Positions 15,422 to 23,420 of a stretch of DNA of 26,806 nt are shown here, piece by piece. The stretch covers positions 1 through 26,806 of the forward strand of contig CABPWC010000012.1 of the NCBI GenBank assembly GCA_902461025.1, written 5' to 3'. Positions within the stretch are counted from its first letter, which is position 1. Every line of letters starts with the position of its first letter. The stretch is from an uncultured Streptococcus sp. (lineage in GTDB: Bacteria > Bacillota > Bacilli > Lactobacillales > Streptococcaceae). The translations under genes and the position numbers were made by a program. A model generated the notes under the pieces. It was not told the DNA's origin, made no database searches, and saw only the letters and a list, made by a program, of their open reading frames with translations.

Positions 15422-16147
15422 ATGAAAAAAATAGGTCATTTGGGAATCTATACATTACTTGTATTCCTATCAATTTATCTACTAGATTTCAGTAGTCTTT
15501 ATCTGGCTAAGATGTTTGTCTGGGGTATGGATGGCTATTCTATTATTGTAGCAGTAGAGCAACTAGCTCTTTTAGGACTATTTATCTATTGGCTTAAAAA
15601 GAAAAAAATGCTCTATATTTTTGAGAAAAGGGGCTCGAAAAAATCCAGATTCTTTTATCTTGTAGTTAGTCTAGTGGTTACTTATTTTGTCCGTCAGTTG
15701 TTAAGTGCTTTTTACTTACAGTTTAGTCGCTTCATTAATAATCACTATATCTTTGAAAATCTTCTTTCAGTCATATCCATCAGTGGGGAATCTACTATTT
15801 TAACGACTTGCTTCTCTTTTATTTCCGTTGTCATTTTTGGTCCTATATTGGAGGAGATAGTTCATAGGGGATATTTTATGAACACCTTCTTTCCCCAGTC
15901 CAAATACTACTTGGATGTCATCTTATCAGCTCTTATATTTGGGCTCAGTCATTTGGTATTATCCCATCGCGACCCCATCAGTTTGATGGTTTATAGTTTT
16001 TCCGGTCTTTTCTTTGCCCTAGTCTATCGTTGGACAAAGAATCTAAAAATCACAATCCTGTGCCATAGTTTTATGAACTTTCTCATTCATGCAGATTTCA
16101 TCTGGTTGCTTCTTTCTAATTTAATCTATGATCGTTTTTTTAGATAG
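15422..16147 (+). CDS. CPBP (Abi/CAAX-protease-like) membrane protein
   Basis: Integral membrane protein of 241 residues with about six to eight hydrophobic segments. It has the three CPBP motifs: Glu144-Glu145 with Arg149 (EEIVHR), FGLSH with His177, and His215 with Asn219 (HSFMNF), which in related glutamic-type intramembrane proteases make the active site. Members in streptococci include bacteriocin self-immunity proteins and proteins of unknown role. ATG 15422 is chosen because GGGAG at 15412-15416 lies five bases before it; an extension of 28 codons upstream would begin at the promoter -35 box. It stands alone, with a terminator on each side. The substrate is unknown and no bacteriocin gene is adjacent. 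Confidence 0.85.
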   Translation: MKKIGHLGIYTLLVFLSIYLLDFSSLYLAKMFVWGMDGYSIIVAVEQLALLGLFIYWLKKKKMLYIFEKRGSKKSRFFYLVVSLVVTYFVRQLLSAFYLQFSRFINNHYIFENLLSVISISGESTILTTCFSFISVVIFGPILEEIVHRGYFMNTFFPQSKYYLDVILSALIFGLSHLVLSHRDPISLMVYSFSGLFFALVYRWTKNLKITILCHSFMNFLIHADFIWLLLSNLIYDRFFR

Positions 16148-16161
16148 AAATAGGAGAAGAC

Positions 16162-16203
16162 AAAGAAAAAAGTGTTTGATAGCTATCAAACACTTTTTTC
16201 TTT
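16162..16203. terminator. 42-bp perfect palindrome, bidirectional terminator
   Basis: The arms 16162-16182 and 16183-16203 are exact reverse complements with no spacer, rich in A at one end and T at the other, so either strand gives a GC-containing stem followed by a T-tract. It lies between the CPBP gene (plus) and nusB (minus), and its last two bases fall in the nusB stop codon. Confidence 0.92.
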
Positions 16204-16621
16204 ATTTTTCTGTTACAAATTGACTGAGCAGTCCGTTAATGAAACGGGCTGATTTTTGATCTGAAAAGCTTTTTGCAAGCTCGATAGCTTCATTTACAGC
16301 TACAAGTTGAGGAGTATCAAAGGAAGTGATTTCGAAAACTCCTAAACGCAATAAATTCTTTTCAACTAAGGTTAACCGTTCAATCGTCCAACCAGACTTT
16401 AAATGCTGAGTGATTTGTTTGTCTAGTTCCTCTTTTTGAGCTTGAACACCAGATACAAGATCGATTAGGAAACTAGGGAGTTTTACCTCGTCGTCTTCTC
16501 GATCATGAGTATAGGCGAAGCGACAAGCAGTTTCAATATCAGAACCATATTCAAGACTCATCAGTGCTTGGAAGGCACATTTTCGTAGTTCGCGTCTAGA
16601 TTCTAATAATGGACTAGTCAT
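16202..16621 (-). CDS. nusB: Transcription antitermination factor NusB
   Basis: RNA-binding all-helical protein that joins NusE (S10) and NusA/NusG on boxA RNA to keep RNA polymerase processive on rRNA operons. It is 139 residues long from MTSPLLESRRELRKCAFQALMSLEY; the family marks are the N-terminal arginine-rich helix and VAVNEAIELAKSFSDQKSARFINGLL. The ATG at 16621 is preferred over one six codons earlier because GAGGA lies just before it. Its start overlaps the yqhY stop region by eight bases. Confidence 0.96.
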   Translation of the reverse strand: MTSPLLESRRELRKCAFQALMSLEYGSDIETACRFAYTHDREDDEVKLPSFLIDLVSGVQAQKEELDKQITQHLKSGWTIERLTLVEKNLLRLGVFEITSFDTPQLVAVNEAIELAKSFSDQKSARFINGLLSQFVTEK

Positions 16622-17003
16622 TGAGGAAGTCCTCATCAAATAAATCTTTCAATGCTGGTTTTGGTGTTTTATCTGGTGCAATACCAGCAACGTGAATATT
16701 CACCGCACTGAGTTCAACATCAGCCATATTACGAACGGCATCTTTTACAGCTTTTTGAATAGCCATTGCAACCTTAGGAACCTTAACACCATACTCAAGA
16801 TAGAGATAGATATCAGCGGTTAATTCTTCTTCAGATTCTTTTAGATAGACGCCACGACCGAGTGAAAGTTTTGAAAGGGTGTCAGATACTGATTTGTTTG
16901 AAAAAGAGTGGACACCTTCTACTTTAGCAGTAGCGATTGCAATGATTTTTTCAAGTACACGTGGGGCGATAACGATTTCGCCTAATTGTTCTTCAATTCC
17001 CAT
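16614..17003 (-). CDS. yqhY: Asp23/Gls24-family protein (YqhY type)
   Basis: A cytoplasmic protein of 129 residues with the Asp23/Gls24 fold: GEIVIAPRVLEKIIAIATAKVEGV at the N-terminus and VDIYLYLEYGVKVPKVA-like central strands (seen as TADIYLYLEYGVKVPKVAMA), then a helix and a Pro/Lys-rich tail. In Bacillus the same gene sits between accC and nusB, and YqhY is linked there to control of acetyl-CoA carboxylase. Here yqhY-nusB lies next to the acc genes on the opposite strand, so part of that linkage is kept. AAAGAGG precedes the ATG. It follows efp by 21 bases. The exact function is inferred from context only. Confidence 0.9.
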   Translation of the reverse strand: MGIEEQLGEIVIAPRVLEKIIAIATAKVEGVHSFSNKSVSDTLSKLSLGRGVYLKESEEELTADIYLYLEYGVKVPKVAMAIQKAVKDAVRNMADVELSAVNIHVAGIAPDKTPKPALKDLFDEDFLND

Positions 17004-17024
17004 AGAATGACCTCTTTCTAGAGA

Positions 17025-17585
17025 TTAGGCACGAGAAACGTAAGTTCCTTCTGCAGTGTTGATAACGAGTTTTTGTCCTGCTTCGATGAAGTCTGGAACG
17101 TTAACGACAAGTCCAGTTTCCATTGTAGCTGGTTTACCAGAACCTGTAACAGTAGCACCTTTAATAGATGGTTGAGTTTCAGCAACTGTTAATTCAACAG
17201 TTGTAGGTACTGTTACACCGATTACTTCAGTTCCATAAAATTGAATTTTAACTTCAGAATTTTCAAGGATGTAAAGCAATTCATTTTCAACATTTACAAC
17301 AGGAATTTCGTATTGGTCGTAAGTTTCAGTGTTCATGAAATAAGCTGTTTCATCCATTTTGTACAAGTATTGTGCTGGCACAGTTTCGATAATCGCTTGT
17401 TCAAATTTTTCCTCTGGACGGTAGCTAGTTTCAAATGTTGAACCAGTACGGACATCACGCAATTTCATACGCATGATAGTGTTTCCTTTACCTGGTTTGT
17501 GGTGGCTAGCTTCCAAAACGCGGATCAATTTTCCGTCAGCTGTTTCAAAGGTCATACCAGCCTTTAATTTACTTGCTTCAATCAT
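17025..17585 (-). CDS. efp: Elongation factor P
   Basis: Binds stalled ribosomes between the P and E sites and helps form bonds at polyproline stretches. It is 186 residues long, with an N-terminal KOW-like domain and two OB-fold domains ending VINTAEGTYVSRA. The loop lysine that reaches the peptidyl centre is Lys33 in HHKPGKGN. AAAGAGG lies before the ATG and a clear promoter lies upstream. It heads a likely efp-yqhY-nusB operon. No lysine-modifying enzyme gene (epmA, earP or ymfI type) is next to it. Confidence 0.98.
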   Translation of the reverse strand: MIEASKLKAGMTFETADGKLIRVLEASHHKPGKGNTIMRMKLRDVRTGSTFETSYRPEEKFEQAIIETVPAQYLYKMDETAYFMNTETYDQYEIPVVNVENELLYILENSEVKIQFYGTEVIGVTVPTTVELTVAETQPSIKGATVTGSGKPATMETGLVVNVPDFIEAGQKLVINTAEGTYVSRA

Positions 17586-17619
17586 GTTTTTACCTCTTTA
17601 ATAAAATAATTTACTCTTT

Positions 17620-17648
17620 ATTGTATCATAAGTCGTGAGATTTCTCAA
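17620..17648 (-). promoter_or_regulatory. efp promoter
   Basis: Minus strand TTGAGA (17643-17648), 17-base spacer, TACAAT (17620-17625) preceded by TGA, an extended -10. Confidence 0.82.
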
Positions 17649-17665
17649 ATATCAGGGAAGTGAGA

Positions 17666-19048
17666 TTAGTTGACAGGAACGATGTTTCCTTCTTCGTCTT
17701 TGGTTACCAATACGTACTTGCCATCGACTTCGATGTAGAAGTTTTTATTAGCGGTTTGTTTAGAGTTGGTAGTTTGTTCAGGACTAGTAGATTCCTGTGC
17801 AGAACTTGTTGCTTCTTGAGTCGTAGATTCTTGTGCAGGAGTTGTCCATTCTGGATTAGTAGATTCTACTGAGTTAGCAGTCTGTTCAGGACTAACAGTT
17901 TGGGCTGGGCTAGCAACTTGTTCAGAATTTATAGTTTGTCTTGGAGTCAAAGGTTGGTTTGGATCAGCAGGTTGTGCTGGGGTATAGCTTTGATTTGGAT
18001 TCATAGGTTGAGCTTGTTGGTTGATTTGGCCACCGAGTGTTTGTCCTAGATTCATCCCCATAATCATATTCATACCATTGCCGTTACCTTTATTATTAGC
18101 TGCAGCGATAAGAGCTTCGTTACGAGCACGACGTTCTTCAATTTCAATCGTGTTGTATTTCATGGCAACTAGTTCGCTATCAAGCTTACGAACAATTTCA
18201 AGACTTTCTTTGTCGTAGCTCAAGTCTTCAAGAAGGATATTGGTTGCTTCAATTCCATAAAGGCTAGTCCATACCTTATTGACTTCTTGTTTAGCGATTT
18301 CATTAAAAGCATCTTGATTAGCATTTAGGCTATAGATATCAACTCGATACTCATTGGTGAATTTTGAAATCGCAATCGCAATTTTAGGAGAGATATTTTG
18401 ACGCAAAGTACCTTGAGCGATATCTTGAATAGTAAAAGGTTTATGTTCGTCAATTTGTTGACTGATAGAGCTAACGTAGAAAAGAACTGGATCAGAAATT
18501 TTAATATCATACAAACCGTAGAAACGGATGTTGAGCAATTGTTGGTAACGTTCACTGAAATATTCCACAGCGTTTTGCGTACCAAATTTGTTACCCGTAA
18601 TCGGTTGGACACGGACAAAGATGATTTCTTGTTGAGTAACGACTTGACCAGCGAATGAAAAGCGGTGCTTGAAGTTTTCCCAAGTTCCTCTTATTCCACC
18701 TTTTTCTAAAAGCCAAGCGTTGTCTCCAGAGCGCCATTCATGACTACCAGCTTCTAAAACATCACCAAGGAAAGTACCGTTATTTACAAGGATAGCAACG
18801 TAGCCTTGAGGGACAATGACAACAGAACCATCTGTAAGAAGTCCAGTATTTTGATTATTTTGTCTAGAAACTCCGTCAGGGTCTTTTGTAAGAAGAGTTC
18901 CTTTAACAGCTAACGCATCTGATGATACGTGTTCTGGAAGCACAACGGCTTCCTTATATTTACTATCATTAATACTATTAATTCCAGCAGATTTGGCAAC
19001 ATCAATAACTCCCATAATTTGCTCTTTGGCAACACGAATAAATCCCAT
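17666..19048 (-). CDS. SPFH-domain protein with long low-complexity tail (YdjI-like)
   Basis: A 460-residue protein with no signal peptide. Residues about 1-30 are a conserved N-terminal helix (GFIRVAKEQIMGVIDVAKSAG). An SPFH/band-7-like domain of the bacterial 'virion core protein'/YdjI type runs from about 65 to 290 (VVIVPQGYVAILVNNGTF, then a helical part with LDSELVAMKYN). A Gly/Asn/Met-rich stretch comes next, then a tail of about 110 residues rich in Pro, Thr, Gln and Ser (repeated PAQ/PEQT/NPNQ units), and finally a compact end FYIEVDGKYVLVTKDEEGN. A TAGGAGG site overlapping the upstream stop codon fixes the start. In Bacillus, YdjI-type proteins are encoded with PspA-type stress genes; the role here is inferred to be membrane-associated. 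The tail has no LPXTG motif. Confidence 0.82.
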   Translation of the reverse strand: MGFIRVAKEQIMGVIDVAKSAGINSINDSKYKEAVVLPEHVSSDALAVKGTLLTKDPDGVSRQNNQNTGLLTDGSVVIVPQGYVAILVNNGTFLGDVLEAGSHEWRSGDNAWLLEKGGIRGTWENFKHRFSFAGQVVTQQEIIFVRVQPITGNKFGTQNAVEYFSERYQQLLNIRFYGLYDIKISDPVLFYVSSISQQIDEHKPFTIQDIAQGTLRQNISPKIAIAISKFTNEYRVDIYSLNANQDAFNEIAKQEVNKVWTSLYGIEATNILLEDLSYDKESLEIVRKLDSELVAMKYNTIEIEERRARNEALIAAANNKGNGNGMNMIMGMNLGQTLGGQINQQAQPMNPNQSYTPAQPADPNQPLTPRQTINSEQVASPAQTVSPEQTANSVESTNPEWTTPAQESTTQEATSSAQESTSPEQTTNSKQTANKNFYIEVDGKYVLVTKDEEGNIVPVN

Positions 19049-19057
19049 AATTTCCTC

Positions 19058-20050
19058 CTAATTATATAGTTCGTCTTCATCCACAACATCATAGGTATCA
19101 AGTACCCATTGGTTTGGACTACGGGTGATATCAGATCCGCAATAGTCACATTTGCTGATAGCTGATATTTTGAGTGGAGCGCCACAGTTTGGACAGCGGT
19201 CGCTAACAGCTTCCTCTTGAACAGTTGATTCAGTTTGGCTACCGTGTTTACGAATAAAGTTCATTTGGTAAACTGTAAATAAATCTTTTTGAGGGTCTCC
19301 CTCAATAACCTTACGAGTCTTGTCTTCGATGACATAGTCTCTCAAGGTAGATGATAAGATAACGACTAAAGTATCGTTTCCATCTGGATTACTGTTGAAA
19401 TCTTTGATTCTAATATTTTCAACATAGACACGCTCCAAGACATTGGTTGTTTGGGATTGGATATAGTCTTCCAGTTGAGCACTATGTTGAGAATAGAGAC
19501 TGGCACTCTCTAGAGAACGAACGGCATTCCAATCTTTTTTAGTCCAAGCAGCCTGCAACTGGATGTAGACTTCTTTAACCCATGAAGTGAAAGTAGAGGC
19601 GTCAAAGTTTGGATCATAATATCTAAGTCGATCAATAGCTTGGTTATTATGTTCAACCCTACGATGGCTAGTTGTTTCTGGTTGGTAGCTAGGAGTAGGC
19701 CTTCTATATGGTTTTGAATAAGAAGTATCTTGGTCGCTAAGGTACTTGATGAGCATGAAGAGTAAGAAAGCTCCTACACCAAACATGATAAGAATAGTCA
19801 TTCCGGTCCCTAAAGAACCATCTGAACTTGAGTAACTACCACCAGAACGATAGCTACTTCTGTAAGAAGAACTACCGCCACTTGAACTACTTCGAGAACT
19901 GCTACTACTTCGTGAGCTGCTACTACTTCGAGAACTGCTACGACTAGAGCTACCACTTCGAGAATGGCCGACACCAGCATCGATTGATTGTAGGGGTGTC
20001 ACAAATAGAAGAAGCAAGCAAGTAGCGATTAGAGTATATAACTTTTTCAT
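19058..20050 (-). CDS. Tim44-like membrane protein with Ser/Arg-rich segment and zinc ribbon
   Basis: A 330-residue protein. It has a signal peptide or first membrane anchor (1-26, MKKLYTLIATCLLLLF), a low-complexity Ser/Arg/Gly region (about 29-80), a membrane span (about 83-102), a Tim44-like domain (about 135-270, with YDPNFDASTFTSWVKEVY and LQAAWTKKDW), and a C-terminal zinc ribbon with Cys286, Cys289, Cys301 and Cys304. The ATG at 20050 is chosen because AGGAG at 20055-20059 stands before it; a start 15 codons earlier would overlap the upstream gene by 38 bases. Its stop codon lies in the ribosome binding site of the SPFH gene, so the two are coupled. Function unknown; the architecture suggests a scaffold at the membrane working with the SPFH protein. 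Confidence 0.8.
   Translation of the reverse strand: MKKLYTLIATCLLLLFVTPLQSIDAGVGHSRSGSSSRSSSRSSSSSRSSSSSRSSSSGGSSSYRSSYRSGGSYSSSDGSLGTGMTILIMFGVGAFLLFMLIKYLSDQDTSYSKPYRRPTPSYQPETTSHRRVEHNNQAIDRLRYYDPNFDASTFTSWVKEVYIQLQAAWTKKDWNAVRSLESASLYSQHSAQLEDYIQSQTTNVLERVYVENIRIKDFNSNPDGNDTLVVILSSTLRDYVIEDKTRKVIEGDPQKDLFTVYQMNFIRKHGSQTESTVQEEAVSDRCPNCGAPLKISAISKCDYCGSDITRSPNQWVLDTYDVVDEDELYN
19891..19944 (-). repeat. Three 18-bp tandem repeats in the Ser/Arg-rich coding segment
   Basis: Units 19891-19908, 19909-19926 and 19927-19944 differ at one to three positions each and encode repeated SRSSSS. Partial units flank them. Confidence 0.85.
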
Positions 20051-20057
20051 GTGTCTC

Positions 20058-20450
20058 CTAACTATGTGAGTTATTTTTCCTAGTATGGTTTTCAATTACC
20101 CAACCAAGAATCCATCCAAATACCAAGAGATAATTTTCGATTGCGCCGATGGCATTTACGGGCGAATGAGAATCTATAAAATTGAAGAGGTGGTTGGTTC
20201 CTATTCCGGCACCACCAATGATGAGAGATAGGAGAATCATTCGCAAGTAAAACCAGTCGTATTTTAGATTAGCAGCAGCAATCATGATTAAAACGGCTAG
20301 ATTCCAAATTCCGATCTCTCTCTGCCATCCGACTGAGAAACCGTAACCTGAGTGATTAGCCATATAGGATGGGAAAAAGAGTTGTAATACAGAGGCTCCT
20401 ACCATTGCAAGGGCGACAAAAGCAAATAAAAATTTTAAAAACTTATTCAT
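20058..20450 (-). CDS. Small four-helix membrane protein, function unknown
   Basis: A 130-residue protein with four hydrophobic segments at about 5-27, 47-60, 69-86 and 103-120. The loop after the first helix carries HSGYGFSVGWQREIGIWN, and GIGTNHLFNFID lies between helices three and four; charged and polar residues in these loops look conserved rather than random. AAGGAG precedes the ATG. It is the first gene of a three-gene run ending in the SPFH gene, seven bases before the Tim44-like gene. I do not recognise a named family with confidence; it resembles short DUF-type integral membrane proteins. A TATACT element at 20501-20506 could be its -10 box, but no good -35 box is spaced to match. 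Confidence 0.8.
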   Translation of the reverse strand: MNKFLKFLFAFVALAMVGASVLQLFFPSYMANHSGYGFSVGWQREIGIWNLAVLIMIAAANLKYDWFYLRMILLSLIIGGAGIGTNHLFNFIDSHSPVNAIGAIENYLLVFGWILGWVIENHTRKNNSHS

Positions 20451-20508
20451 AGATTCTCCTTATCCAAGTTTATTTTCCAGTAGAAAAGGCTATTTATCTA
20501 AGTATAGT

Positions 20509-21954
20509 TTATTCGTTATTTTTCAACTTAGCTAATTCCTGGGCAAGTAACTTGAGGGCGACTTGTGGATTCGCTTGTCCTTTAGTAGCTTTCATGAGGA
20601 AACCAGTAAAGGCCTTGTCTGCATTACGTTTTCCTGACTTGAAGTCAGCAACTGCGGCTTCGTTATCCGCAAAGACTTGGTGGATAATTGGAATCAAGAC
20701 TTCAGGGTCTGAAATCTGTACCAAACCAGCTTTTTCGACGTATTCACGAGCACCGCCACCATTTTTGGCTAGGTGAACAAAAACTTTTTTGGCAATCTTA
20801 GATGAGATAGTACCGTCTTCGATGATGGCAATCATTTCAACTAAGTTTTCTGGAGTTAACTCGATTTGTTCTAGTGTCTTGCCTTCTGCATTCAAGAACT
20901 GAGCAACCTCGCCTTGGAGCCAGTTAGAGACTTGTTTGGCATCACTACCGAGGGCAACAGCTTTCTCAAAGAAGTCAGAAGTGACTTTATTTGCAGTTAA
21001 CTGGCTAGCATCGTAGTCTGACAAACCAAGGTCAGATACGTAGCGAGCACGTCTTTCTTTTGGAAACTCTGGCAACTCTGTGCGCATTTCTTCGATCCAC
21101 TCGTCTGAGATTTCAAAGAGTGGCAGGTCAGGTTCTGGGAAGTAACGATAGTCTGCAGCACCTTCTTTGACACGCATGAGGATAGTTGCTTTATTAGCTT
21201 CATCGTAACGACGCGTTTCTTGGCGAATTTGACCACCTGAGCGAAGGATTTCAGCCTGTCGTTGGACTTCGTATTCAAGTCCCTTGCGAACGTTTGAGAA
21301 GGAGTTGAGGTTTTTCAACTCAGTCTTGGTACCAAATTTCTCTTGACCATAAGGGCGAAGGGAGATGTTGGCATCCACACGCATAGAACCTTCTTCCATC
21401 TTGACGTCAGAAATGCCAGCGTACTGGATAACTTCCTTGAGGGCTGTCAGATAAGCGTAGGCTTCCTCTGGAGAACGCATATCGGCTTCAGATACGATTT
21501 CGATCAATGGCACCCCTTGGCGGTTGAGGTCTACATAAGAGTAACCATCCGTACCGTGGGTGTTTTTACCAGCATCTTCTTCTAGGTGGGCGCGTTCGAT
21601 ACCGATTTTCTTGGTCGTACCATCTTCTAGTTCAACTTCAATCCAGCCCTTGTAACCGATTGGTTCATCAAACTGAGAAATTTGGTAGGCTTTTGGATTA
21701 TCAGGATAGAAGTAGTTCTTGCGGTCAAAGTGCATCTTCTTATGGATGTCCATGTTAAGAGCGAGTGCAGCCTTGATACCAGCATCGACAACACCCTTAT
21801 TGAGAACTGGTAGTACACCTGGGAAAGACCAGTCAATCACGTTAGTGTTGGCATTTTGGTCATTTCCAAAGTGGGCAGAAGTAGGTGAGAAGATTTTTGA
21901 ATTGGTGTTGAGCTCTACGTGGACTTCAAGTCCAATGACTGTTTCAAAGTTCAT
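20509..21954 (-). CDS. gatB: Asp/Glu-tRNA amidotransferase subunit B
   Basis: Kinase and tRNA-binding subunit of the GatCAB complex, which converts Glu-tRNA(Gln) (and Asp-tRNA(Asn)) to the amidated forms. It is 481 residues long. The N-terminal catalytic cradle has VIGLEVHVELNT, DFPGVLP-like SFPGVLPVLN, MHFDRKNYFYPDNPKAYQISQ and HLEEDAGK; the C-terminal YqeY-like tail domain (about 330-480) binds tRNA and includes FTGFLMKATKGQANP. Its ATG overlaps the gatA stop by one base (TAATG). It is the last gene of gatC-gatA-gatB; no strong terminator is visible after it. Confidence 0.98.
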   Translation of the reverse strand: MNFETVIGLEVHVELNTNSKIFSPTSAHFGNDQNANTNVIDWSFPGVLPVLNKGVVDAGIKAALALNMDIHKKMHFDRKNYFYPDNPKAYQISQFDEPIGYKGWIEVELEDGTTKKIGIERAHLEEDAGKNTHGTDGYSYVDLNRQGVPLIEIVSEADMRSPEEAYAYLTALKEVIQYAGISDVKMEEGSMRVDANISLRPYGQEKFGTKTELKNLNSFSNVRKGLEYEVQRQAEILRSGGQIRQETRRYDEANKATILMRVKEGAADYRYFPEPDLPLFEISDEWIEEMRTELPEFPKERRARYVSDLGLSDYDASQLTANKVTSDFFEKAVALGSDAKQVSNWLQGEVAQFLNAEGKTLEQIELTPENLVEMIAIIEDGTISSKIAKKVFVHLAKNGGGAREYVEKAGLVQISDPEVLIPIIHQVFADNEAAVADFKSGKRNADKAFTGFLMKATKGQANPQVALKLLAQELAKLKNNE

Positions 21955-23420
21955 TAGTTATCACCTCCAAAAATCACGGGTTGTTGTTTGTGGTAGTCTG
22001 TTGTTGCTTCAAAGGCAGCAGCAACTTGGTAGATAGTTTCTTCTGAATACTTAGGACCAATCAATTGGAGTCCTACTGGTAGACCTTGAACAAATCCAGC
22101 AGGAATAGAAATTCCTGGCAGACCAGCCAAGTTGACAGGGATAGTCAAAAGGTCAGCCAAGTACATAGCAACTGGATCATGGTTGAGCGAATCCAAGTCG
22201 TAGGCAACGCTAGGAGCAGTTGGTCCCAAAATCAAGTCATAATCAGCAAAGACTTTTTCGAAATCTTGGATGATGAGGGTACGGACTTGTCCAGCCTTCT
22301 TGTAGTAGGCATCGTAGTAACCCGATGAAAGACTGAAAGTGCCAAGCATGATACGGCGTTTTACCTCATCACCAAATCCTTGGCTACGAGTGTTCACGTA
22401 GATATCATCCAAGTTCTTGGCATCTTCCGCACGGAAACCATAGCGAATACCGTCGAAACGTTGCAAGTTTGAAGAAGCTTCCGATGAAGCGATGATGTAG
22501 TATACAGCAACCCCGTATTTAGAGTGTGGAAGGCTAACTTCTTCAACGATAGCACCGAGTTTTTCAAAGTGTTTAGCAGCACTCAGAATCGTTTCTTTAA
22601 CCTCTGGGTCAATCCCTTCGCCAAGATATTCTTTAGGCAAAGCAATTTTCATGCCCATGATGTCTTGATCGATTTTTGAAGTAAAGTCAGCAATGCGAAC
22701 AGGGGCAGAAGTAGAGTCTTTAGCATCTTCGCTGGCAATAGCATTGAGCAAGAGGGCATTTTCCTTAACTGTAGGAGCAAAAGGCCCTATTTGGTCTAGG
22801 GAGCTACCAAAGGCAATGAGACCAAATCGTGAAATAGTTCCGTAAGTTGGCTTGAGACCAACAATCCCGTTAAAGGCAGCAGGTTGGCGGATAGACCCAC
22901 CAGTATCAGAACCAAGTGACAAGCGGACTTGTCCCGAAGCTACAGCTGCAGCAGAACCACTTGATGACCCACCAGGAACCTTGGTCTGGTCCCATGCATT
23001 TTTAGTAGCACCGTAGTGGGAAGTCTCACCTGATCCACCCATGGCAAACTCGTCCATGTTTGTTTTTCCAACAACGATCATGCCTTTAGCTTTTGCATTG
23101 GCAACAGCAGTTGCATCAAAGATAGGCTCGTAGTTGTAGAGCATTTTTGAAGCTGCTGTTGTTAAGAGACCATCTGTAGAAATGTTGTCCTTAACAGCCA
23201 GGGGAATTCCTGAAAGGACATTGTCAGCATCAATACCAGCTTCATCAATAGCTTTAGCTTGAGCAAGAGCTTGATCTTCAGCGATTGTCACAAAAGCGTT
23301 GATAGCTTCCTCACGAGATTTGATATCTTCAAGCGTTGCTTGGGTTAGTTCAGTTGCTGAAATTTCCTTAGAGACTAGGAGATTGTGCAACTCTTCAATA
23401 GTTTTGTTATTAAAAGTCAT
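21954..23420 (-). CDS. gatA: Asp/Glu-tRNA amidotransferase subunit A
   Basis: Glutaminase subunit that releases ammonia for GatB. It is 488 residues long, an amidase-signature enzyme. The Ser-cisSer-Lys triad is complete: Lys77 (AVKDNIS), Ser152 (PGGSSSGSAA) and Ser176 (GSDTGGSIRQP). It is joined to gatC and gatB by one-base stop/start overlaps on both sides, so the three subunits are made together. Confidence 0.98.
   Translation of the reverse strand: MTFNNKTIEELHNLLVSKEISATELTQATLEDIKSREEAINAFVTIAEDQALAQAKAIDEAGIDADNVLSGIPLAVKDNISTDGLLTTAASKMLYNYEPIFDATAVANAKAKGMIVVGKTNMDEFAMGGSGETSHYGATKNAWDQTKVPGGSSSGSAAAVASGQVRLSLGSDTGGSIRQPAAFNGIVGLKPTYGTISRFGLIAFGSSLDQIGPFAPTVKENALLLNAIASEDAKDSTSAPVRIADFTSKIDQDIMGMKIALPKEYLGEGIDPEVKETILSAAKHFEKLGAIVEEVSLPHSKYGVAVYYIIASSEASSNLQRFDGIRYGFRAEDAKNLDDIYVNTRSQGFGDEVKRRIMLGTFSLSSGYYDAYYKKAGQVRTLIIQDFEKVFADYDLILGPTAPSVAYDLDSLNHDPVAMYLADLLTIPVNLAGLPGISIPAGFVQGLPVGLQLIGPKYSEETIYQVAAAFEATTDYHKQQPVIFGGDN

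Noticed and set aside
17666..18050. Sortase-anchored surface protein reading of the SPFH tail
   Set aside because: No signal peptide and no LPXTG motif or C-terminal hydrophobic anchor.
20051..20095. 15-codon extension of the Tim44-like protein
   Set aside because: It overlaps the upstream gene; the shorter start has AGGAG at proper spacing and begins with a clean signal sequence.
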